A stretch of DNA of 64,000 nucleotides, taken from Limnomonas spitsbergensis (Eukaryota; Chlorophyta; Chlorophyceae; Chlamydomonadales). This document shows positions 56,633 to 64,000 of the stretch, piece after piece. Numbering within the stretch: position 1 is the first letter of the stretch; every line of letters starts with the position of its first letter. Position numbers and translations under genes: made by a program. The stretch is taken from contig JAYJMM010000102.1 in NCBI GenBank assembly GCA_037349105.1, positions 3,534,001-3,598,000 on the forward strand, given 5' to 3'. Under the pieces are notes generated by a model, which was given only the letters and a program-made list of their open reading frames with translations, did no database searches and was not told where the DNA came from.

Positions 56633-57779
56633 CCGTAAAACCACTAACACTCCGCGCACCCCAAAAAAAAGATTTTTTTTTCCGTCGCGCACCTGAAAAA
56701 CAATTTAGAAAACGGTCGCGCAGCGACGAATTTTTTTCTTTTAATTTAACGTCACGCAGCAGGTTAATTAATTTAACATCGCGCATCACTGAAAATAATT
56801 TTTATTTCCTTCCGCGCAGCACTTTCAGTCAGTACAGTAAAAGATAGTTAAAAGCCTGAAAGTCAGCAAAAGTCATCATACGGTACTCAAAATTCATCCA
56901 CCTTTGGTACACGGTCAGCAAAAGTCAACATAGTCCTCCTCCTCCTCCTCCTCCTCCTCCACCTCCTCCTCCGTCTCCTCCGTCTCCTCCTCCTCCTCCT
57001 CCCACTCCCCCTCCTCCACCTGCTCCTCTTGCTCCTGATCCTCCAGAATCTCCTGACCCCCCTGATCCTCCAGATCCTGTCATCTTGTCTTAAAGATGTT
57101 TAATATAGATGGTTGTTTCATTGACCTAATCATGTCAGATGCAAGGCGCCGCATGGACATGGACACACAAACCGTATGTACAACCGTTTTACAAACGGGA
57201 TTATGCTCGGCAAAGCGCTCTACGCCACCACTTACAAATGGCGTCGCCGTCACCGTGCCATGTTGCCTCGAACATGAACAGTACTAGTTCTAGGAAGCGT
57301 AAACTACCCAGGTCTATGCTCTTTAAACCCAAGAAGGAGGGGGGCGAGAAGGAGGAGGGCGAGAACAAGGAGGCAGAGAAGAAGGAGGCCGAGAAGAAGG
57401 AGGACGAGGAGACGCCGGAGGACAAGAAGAAGGAGGTGGAGGCGGAGGAGGCGGAGGAGGAGGAGGGGGAGGAGGATGAGGAGGCGAGGGAGGCGAGGGA
57501 GGCTGAGGAGGATTGGAAGGCCGAGCAGGCCGAGGATAGGCGTTGGCGATTCGACTGGCGAGCCGAATGGATGGAGGCTATGGGTACCGGTAGTGCTCAT
57601 TTGAGTCATCAGTACTGTTACTTTGCAGGGCTATTTGGGCACACTTGACAAGGATGACTTAACGGATGTCGAATCAAACAGTCGCGCGCTAGTGCGCGAA
57701 TTTTTGTAAAAAATGCTGTTTTTAATTCATACCGCGCACCCCCAAAATAGTTGTTTGGGCACCTGACGAGACTCCGCAG
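56633..57779. mobile_element. TIR element, copy 2
   Basis: It starts CCGTAAAACCACTAACACTC followed by CGCGCACCCC, matching the inverted right end of copy 1. It then carries the subterminal GCGCGG/CTGCGCGA motifs, a (CCT)n-rich stretch at 56937-57005, the K/E-rich ORF and the ATACCGCGCACCCCCAAAAT segment of copy 1's other side. The last ~100 bp of copy 1, including its second terminal repeat, are missing; the sequence after about 57779 (GGCTCCGTGGCCGCTAATGG) is unrelated. Copy 2 is therefore truncated at one end. Confidence 0.75.
57139..57648 (+). CDS. Lys/Glu-rich ORF in TIR element copy 2
   Basis: It is homologous to the minus-strand ORF of copy 1 (23357-23860): KYVQPFYKRDYARQ-like start, KRKLPRSMLFKPKKEGG, K/E tract with an extra TPED, AEDRRWRFDWRAEWMEA, then a different C-terminal end. 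In-frame length changes in the K/E tract suggest that the frame matters, or simply that GAG/AAG repeats change in triplets. Confidence 0.35.
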   Translation: MQGAAWTWTHKPYVQPFYKRDYARQSALRHHLQMASPSPCHVASNMNSTSSRKRKLPRSMLFKPKKEGGEKEEGENKEAEKKEAEKKEDEETPEDKKKEVEAEEAEEEEGEEDEEAREAREAEEDWKAEQAEDRRWRFDWRAEWMEAMGTGSAHLSHQYCYFAGLFGHT

Positions 57780-57859
57780 AGAAGCTGCGCAGGCTCCGTG
57801 GCCGCTAATGGCGGCTCAAACGGTTCTGTCACGTATACGGTAATATACTGTGACAGGGG

Positions 57860-58330
57860 AGTCAAATGATGCGGCTCATACCCTTCACCCTATATGGCTC
57901 ATACCCCTTCCACTAAACCCTGACCTGTCATTATGAAAGCCTCAAACCTAACAGACCCTAAGTCTTAGACCCTGAACCCTAACTATGTCCTAAATTCTGA
58001 GCCCTAAAACCACACACCTAGAAACCCTTAACCTAAATCCTGAACCATAAACTTTGGATATATTAGGCTCAAACCTCGGATGTCCCCAACCTTCCAACCT
58101 TTAACCTTAACATGTGAACATACAAGCCACAACCTTTATAAACCCTAAACCCTCAAACTTACACCCTACACTCAAACCAGTTAAATGAAAGCCTCGTGTC
58201 AACCTTAATAACATCAACACTCAACCTTACACCATAAACCCTGAATATCAACCAGTAAAAATAAGAGCCTGGACATTATATTTGTTGACCCTTAACCCTT
58301 AACGATGCACCATAACCCGCAACCAAAACA
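57860..58330. repeat. degenerate CCCTAAAC-type sequence
   Basis: AACCCTAAACC-like words (CCCTGAACC, CCCTAAAACC, ACCCTTAACC, AACCCTAAACCCTC near 58140) recur irregularly over about 450 bp. They look like strongly decayed interstitial telomere-type repeats, or the CA/T-rich intron sequence derived from them. Confidence 0.5.
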
Positions 58331-58408
58331 TGTCAACCTAAAATCCTCAACTCTTACATAACCGCCCCCCCCCTTAAGTACCCCAACAACGTTACCCTCC
58401 TCCCGCAG

Positions 58409-59271
58409 CTTCCGCCGTCTCTTTGCCGCCCTCAAGAAAGCCTCTGGTTCCAACCGCCGGACACGTAGCGGCAGCAACAACCGCCGCCGCAGCAACATCA
58501 CCAGCTGGAAAGCCCGTTCTGCAACAGGCGCAGCAAGAACTGCCGCCGGACTCGCCCCAAATAGCTTACGGCGACGCCGGGGATGTCGACGCAGAGAGCA
58601 GGGAGCAGGGGGAAGATGCGGGCACGGCGGTGGGCGCCGTAGGAACGCTACAGCGGGGGTCACGCCCGGTCTCGGCGGCAGGTAGCAGGACGGCGGCTGA
58701 GCGGATCCTGGAGGATGTAGTGAGCGATAACACTAGACATGCGCTGCTCGGTTTTTTAAATTGATTTAGGAATACCGTCACCAATATTTGTTTCTTTACA
58801 TATGCTTCTCTTGTATGCTCTCTGTGGGTGGGTGACGTATGCAGCGCATGCCTCAGACACACGTATTTATCTAAGAGAGTTTTTGTATAGTTATACCGGC
58901 ACCGGTATGCTATATATGCCCCGAGGCGAGAATTATGGCCATCACACTCGGCCATGGCCTGATCGTTCCCAAGGAGGATCTCAGAGATGTCACCAAGCTC
59001 TCCTGACCAACTGCTTTGAAGATTCCTAGTGTTTATTTCATTCTAAAAATTTCCTCTTTTTCCCCTCAACAACTCCTTTCCACCCTCAAAATTTACTCTT
59101 CATCCTACTCCGCGCACAGGTCAAGAAAGAAAAGATGGCCCTATTGGCAGAACAACACGAGGAAATATACGAGTTACTAAGACTATTAGGCTCCAGTGAC
59201 AAAATGGACCAGTATACAGCCACTTGCAAGAACATAAAACTTGGCCTTCAAGAGAGGCTTAACCACGAGCG
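58409..59271 (+). CDS. hypothetical two-exon segment with coiled-coil-like end
   Basis: Exon 58409-58719 follows TCCTCCCGCAG and encodes an Ala/Pro-rich region ending AAERILEDV at a GTGAGC donor. Exon 59120-59271 follows CGCGCACAG and begins VKKEKMALLAEQHEEIYELL, ending LQERLNHE at GTAAGC. Phase is zero across the intron, so the join RILEDV/VKKEKM is in frame. The second exon has heptad-like hydrophobic spacing (L, L, I, L, L, L), suggesting a helical or coiled-coil segment. Upstream and downstream exons are not found. No family is recognised. Confidence 0.45.
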
Positions 59272-59274
59272 GTA

Positions 59275-60140
59275 AGCAGCAGTTCAAGTTTTGAGGAGAG
59301 AACGGCCCACGCGTATTTCCTAGACAGAAAAAGTGTCAAAGCTGCGCACGCGTCGTACGGGGATGACTGCTTCGATGCGCCTCACCACGTCACCCCAGTG
59401 TTTGAATCCTCACTGTCCCGAATTGTGTGGTGTGTCGCAAGAGGATGGTCCGCAACGGCTTTAAGATTGTCTGCGGCAATGAGGCCAGTAGGAGAGTTCA
59501 TCCTACAGTGGCTGCGGTTGCTTGTGTTCATTAGGAGCTTCAAAAGCAATGTGTAAGCAAACTTCGGTTTTGAGAAAATGCTCTTATGGTTTGTCAAGCT
59601 AATTTCAGTTCTTTCTATTTAGAGGTACCATATACAGCTCTATGAGGAAACTGCTGCTGCTGTTATGCTGCTAGGCTATAAACTTCATACCTGTCGCGAG
59701 GTTTGATGATTTGCATTGATTGTATTTACTGGAACAAAGTTGTATGACTCCTTTAATGCATGAGCACCTTTGTAGGCATGACTAAGCACCTTTGTTTCTT
59801 TACTGGATGCCATGGGACTCGAACAAAATTTAAGTATGACACCAGATGTGAATATACCTTGGCTGCCTCATAGGCTAGTATGCATTACAATTACCCTTTC
59901 ATGATTGCCCCTTTCAATCAAACCAAAGGCAGAGCTCAAACAGAGCGGGCCAAACACACAAACATAAACACGTCAAAATCAGGATTCCAAGTCAGAACCA
60001 TAAGCAACATTAAGCACCGATATTCAAGACTGTCCGTAGAGGACATGTAGAGCAATGGGAATGAGCCACGCACCATACCACTTCTAAAATAAAAATAGCA
60101 AGGTCATACGAGCATGTAAAACAAGTAAAATGGTGTGGAG
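59275..60140. other. no recognisable gene
   Basis: This may be intron or intergenic sequence after the exon ending at 59271. Nothing else is supported. Confidence 0.35.
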
Positions 60141-60146
60141 CCTGAC

Positions 60147-61098
60147 CTAGATACAACGGCGGTGAAGGTTGATACTACCTTGCAAAGGCAGAGAAAGGTG
60201 TGGATACAATAGATGCTGATGAGGTAATGAAAGCCTCATGAACTGATGTGTCACCACTGAATCTGGAAGGCTGTTGAGGCTGGCCACAACCACCTGAAGA
60301 GCGGCCTCCGGCCCCATTACCAGGGGCAGCTGCCTGGGGTGGGCAGCCGTTAGGGGGGACGCGCAATCCCATTGCAGCAGCTTGAGTCCCAATCCCACTG
60401 CTAGGTTGAATAAACCGACGTGGGGAGGTTGGTTGCACTGGCTTGGGTCCTGACGCCTTGTAAAAATGGGATGGACGCAGCCTCCGGCTCCGGCCTATTA
60501 GTACCCCCAGCAAGGCGCTCAGCAAAGGTTTGCTTTGACGAGTTAGGCCTCACTACTCTGGTGCGTTGAAAAGGCTCCACCTCTTGATGCCTCTGGCTGC
60601 TGCTAGCTGCTGCCGATGGTTGCCGATGGCTGATGCCGCTGGCTGCCGCTGCTGGCTGCCGCTGGCTGCTGCCGCTGGCTGTTGCTAGCTGCTGCGGCGA
60701 TCTGTCCGAGCGCCTTCATGCATTCTTTGGAACTCAGGTGCACGCAGATCAAGGCCACAGGCGGCACCAGATATTGCTGAAGTCTGCTGCATACTATGTA
60801 CGGTTGCGGACGGCGGTGGGCCTCGCACCACTTAGCTGGGAGAAAGGGCAGCAAATGCTGATACTGTTGCTGCTTCTGTTGCTGCTTCTGTTGCTGATAC
60901 TGTTGATCATGATCCTCCCGTAGTTGCCCGTCACGTTCCAGCTGCAACAACAGTTGATGCAGCTGTTCTTGCTTCAGTGCCCCCTCCTCCTCTTGCTGCA
61001 GAAGTTCTAGCAGATTAGTGACCTGCTGCTGCTGCTGCTGCTGCTGCTGGCCTGTCTGCTGCTGTTGCTGCTGCTGGCCCGTCTGCCTCTGCTGTTGT

Positions 61099-61130
<32 letters not shown>

Positions 61131-61348
61131 CTGGCCTGTCTGCTGCTGGCCCGTCTGCCGTTGTTGCTGCTGTTGTTGCTGCTGTTGCAACTGCTGCTGC
61201 TGCTGCTGCTGATGATGCTGGCCCGTCTGCTGCTGGCCTGTCTGCCGCTGCTGTTGCTGCTGCTGCTGCTGCTGGCCCATCTGCTGCTGCTGTTGCTGCT
61301 GCTGATGCAGCTGCTGCTGCTGCTGCTGCTGCTGCTGATGCTGATGCA

Positions 61349-61386
<38 letters not shown>

Positions 61387-63036
61387 CCCGTCTGCTGCTG
61401 CTGTTGCTGCTGCTGTTGCTGCTACTGCTCCTGCTGCTGCTGACCCGTCTGCTGCTGGCCCGTCTGCCGCTGCTGTTTCTGCTGCTGCTGCTGGCCCGTC
61501 TGCTGCCGCTGTTGCTGCTGCTGCTACTGCTGCTGGCCCGTCTGCTGCTGGCCCGTCTGCCGCTGTTGCTGCTGCTGCTGCAGCTTCTGCTGGCCCGTCT
61601 GCTGCTGTTGTAGCTGCTGCTGCTGCCGTTGCTGCTGAACAGCCTGTGGGGGGGTGAACCCAGAGGGATCCTGCGCATCCATCCGCTTCTTGAAATCCTT
61701 CATGAACAGATCTTGAGTCGTGGCAGTTTGATTGGACGTGAAGATATAGGCCACAGGCTGGCCTTGACGTGCCGTCGTAATGCCATGAACGTGAACATGT
61801 CAAACTGTTGGGTAAGGGTGGTAGGGGGGGAGAGATTTTAAAAACTGGAATGTTGGGTTGAGGGGATGTAAACGACAATCACACAACTGTCATATGGCAG
61901 TCAAAGCTGAAAGGTTGGGCAAGGGGACAAGACAGACATTCAAAACTAGCTCAAATAAAATGTTGCATAAGGTACAATTGCACTTGATTTCAGACTCACC
62001 ATCCAGCAGTTGCTGCCAAAGGTGCTGTCCAGGGCAAGAGGTCGTCCATCGCCATACTTAATGGCCATCTTCATCATGAAGGGCATCTGGATCCCCAAGA
62101 TGAAGGGCTGCATCTCCTTGGCTGGCTGTCCTGAGTTGGCAGGCTGTGCCTCCATCTTCTGCTGCTGATAGATGAACACAAGCTCTGGGTTTTCATGGAC
62201 CCAGTTGTCCACAGCCACAGCATCTGACAGCTCGGACCGCCAGTTCCCCAAGGCATGTAGCTCCCGCATGTTATCCACGTCGTTCCTTGAAACGAACCAG
62301 TCGCGAGGAAATCCTGTTGAATCAAGGCTTCAGCAGCCATCTCAGCATCATCCACCAGCAGCTTGGCTGCCCTCTGTGTAGCAAGTGCATCAGCTGCTCG
62401 ACTCTCTGGCTAGGAAGCATCCTTGGCTGCATGGAGATCCTCCTCTGTCAAGATATTCTGCTCCAGGATGACACGATGCAACAGCCACTGGTGAACGACT
62501 GAAAGGGAGTGTGCAGAGGAGCATGAAGGAAGAGTGAGATACATTACTTATCTTGGGTCCTTCAGCTACAAATCAGCTGTGTCACGATCTACGGCCAAGT
62601 TTTTCATAATGAAGCAAACCCTTCTGCTAGGGCCACTGGCTGTTACCCACCTGCTACAATCCCTGCATAGCTTGCTTCAGGGTGCTCCTGCATATGCAGC
62701 ATAGCTATCCGCCTGCACTCAATGGAGAGGAAGGGCTGCAATCTGTGCCGCAAAGTAGCACCGGATGTGCTCTGGTCCATGACAGATGCACGATGCTGAG
62801 TTAGTGTGCTCTAGCTGGTACCACCTGGCTGTTGCTGTGCCTTCGTGTTTTTGCGGTAGCGTCTGTTCCACCGTCAGGCGGTACTGACAGCCGACCTTGA
62901 TGCCTTCGCCTGCCTTGACCTTGGAGCGTCGCTCTCCGCCGGGACCAGCTAGGTCTGTGGCCTGCATCCTCGCGGTATCGTCTTCAGGCCCAAATTGACA
63001 CCCGCATGCATGAGGGAAGTAGGGAACGACTGTCAA
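60147..63036 (-). pseudogene. MULE-like transposase, decayed and Gln-repeat invaded
   Basis: Reading on the minus strand: 63036-62719 has KVGCQYRLTVEQ ... WYQLEHTNSASCICHG, like the FAR1/MULE-type DNA-binding N-terminus. Exon 62313-62000 (acceptor CAACAG, donor GGATG/GTGAGT) has GFPRDWFVSRNDVDN, VHENPELVFIYQQQ, QPFILGIQMPF and RPLALDSTFGSN, the start of the MULE catalytic domain with its first Asp. The next exon begins at 61804 but must shift frame near 61790 to give HGITTARQGQPVAYIFTSNQ, so one base appears lost. After AQDPSGFTPPQA the expected catalytic continuation is replaced by about 200 codons of Gln-rich CAG repeat and a short tail to about 60147. A stop (TAG) also interrupts the segment near 62410. 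No later catalytic Asp/Glu region is visible. Confidence 0.75.
61018..61640 (-). repeat. CAG-rich repeat encoding Gln/Thr-Gly-Gln tracts
   Basis: CAG/CAA runs are interrupted about 16 times by (A)GACGGGCCAGCAG-type units, giving TGQQQ in the transposase frame, Ser-rich and Ala-rich tracts in the other two frames, and Leu/Cys tracts on the other strand. The tract follows directly on the MULE-like domain. Confidence 0.9.
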
Positions 63037-63408
63037 ATAAATTGTGCTGATTGTCGACAGCCTGCTGTAGATTTGATTTGCCTTCCCTCGGGTATCGATT
63101 AATTATTTCTTTTGATGCTGCCTTCGGGGCAAAATCAGTTGTTTAATGCCCTCTGGTCAGAATCTTTTGTTTAATCCGTTCCCTCGGCACTGAAATTCGC
63201 TTAAGAGCAGTGTTTAAAGCCTCACAGCTGCCATGTATTACATTCAGATCAACAACCGAAATCAACAGAAAAACAATTATCGAGGGACACTCAACAACAC
63301 TGATGACCCTCAACATGGTGCCGGTACAACATGCAGGCCTCCCATCGATGTCTATGTAGATATAGTAGCGGCACCGCCAAAACAGATTAGCAGCCATTGA
63401 AGACACAC

Positions 63409-63609
63409 TTAAGAGCACCCCTTGCCCTTTCTCACACCCCCCTCAGACACTGCTGTGAGCCCCTGTGTATCTAGCTCTTTCAGCAGCCAACCCTCTATTG
63501 CGCGTGCCCTTTCGTAAGCAGTGGGTGTTGGCCCCAGCCCAGGCTCCTCAGCCATCATGAAAGCTGGGTTCATGTCAAGCTGGCCTTTCAAGGGGGGCAC
63601 GATCCCCAA
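63409..63609 (-). CDS. possible upstream exon of the transposase
   Basis: A minus-strand frame of 66 residues (GLGPTPTAYERARAIEGWLL, KELDTQGL) ends at TAA. It lies about 370 bp upstream of the DNA-binding part of the MULE-like pseudogene and could be its N-terminal exon or an independent ORF. No family is recognised. Confidence 0.28.
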   Translation of the reverse strand: MGIVPPLKGQLDMNPAFMMAEEPGLGPTPTAYERARAIEGWLLKELDTQGLTAVSEGGVRKGKGCS

Positions 63610-63619
63610 GGGAGCATAT

Positions 63620-63895
63620 CAGATGAGAGGTCGAAAGTCTGAAACCAGGGGGCCATCACATGAGATCGAAATAAAAACGCATGTCACAAGAGATATCGAA
63701 ATGAGAGGGCTGACCAGATGAGAGATTGAAACCAGAAGGCCATCACATGATATCGAAATAAGAACACATGTCAGAGGAGAGATCGAAACCAGAAGGACAT
63801 CACATGAGATCGAAATAATAAGAACACAAGTCAGAAGAGAGATCGAAATAAGAGGGCTGACCAGATGAGAGATCGAAACTAGAAGGCCATCATGC
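63620..63895 (+). repeat. GAGATCGAAA-based tandem units
   Basis: Units of about 60-75 bp combine GATGAGAGATCGAAACCAGA, AGGCCATCACATGAGATCGA and AATAAGAACACATGTCAGA. Roughly four units are visible, the first worn. An alternating AGGGCTGACCA segment appears in two of them. Confidence 0.8.
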
Positions 63896-64000
63896 TAAAT
63901 CTCGAACGTGCAGCCTCTTGACGAACAGCGCTTGATAGCTTGGGTCTTGTACCGGTACGTGAAAAAATGCGGTACCCGTTGTACCAGACGTCAAATGAAC

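Noticed and set aside
61007..61878. Ser-rich, Ala-rich and Leu/Cys-rich frames of 180-287 codons
   Set aside because: They are alternative readings of the CAG repeat; only the Gln frame continues from the MULE-like domain.

Overview
The window is nuclear eukaryotic DNA. Coding regions are broken by GT-AG introns, gene density is low, and simple repeats are abundant. The TTTAGGG/CCCTAAA-type degenerate repeats and the mix of protein families (a CofD/YvcK-like protein, a MULE-type transposase, a probable 2-oxoglutarate/Fe(II) oxygenase) suggest a repeat-rich green alga (chlorophyte). The genus cannot be read from the sequence.

Layout. 1-12.5 kb has no convincing gene; it holds short dispersed repeats, including two modules (A and B) that recur later. 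12.5-22.1 kb is one minus-strand gene that I could reassemble exon by exon: a CofD/YvcK-like protein of about 494 residues in 11 exons, all with consistent splice phases. Several introns carry minisatellites. Two of these are tandem copies of the gene's own exon-intron junctions. 23.1-24.3 kb is a transposon-like element with terminal inverted repeats, and a relative lies at 56.6-57.8 kb. 24.8-25.3 kb is a small inverted-repeat element with a target duplication that splits a Cys/His/Lys-rich reading frame. 25.9-28.3 kb holds damaged minus-strand coding sequence. 28.9-29.3 kb is a copy of a dispersed ORF-end plus 3' tail (module C). 30.7-33.4 kb is tandem and direct repeats. 34.6-38.5 kb is a plus-strand gene whose last exon has the HxD...H...R signature of 2OG-Fe(II) dioxygenases, possibly TET/JBP-like.

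39.4-55.65 kb is a 16.2-kb palindrome with a 39-bp loop. Its arms are near copies but differ in two telling ways. The left arm carries a 750-bp solo-LTR-like insertion. The two arms also carry different minisatellites at the same place: pentamer GGGCA on the left, about 3 kb of heptamer CCTCCTG on the right. Module C occurs twice in each arm, and a small Myb/SANT-like ORF occurs once per arm.

57.9-58.3 kb is degenerate CCCTAAA-like sequence next to a small two-exon gene with a coiled-coil-like end (58.4-59.3 kb). 60.1-63.6 kb is a decayed MULE-like transposase on the minus strand whose C-terminal half has been taken over by a CAG/Gln repeat.

The longest open frames in the window (over 1000 codons) are artefacts of stop-free tandem repeats and are not genes.
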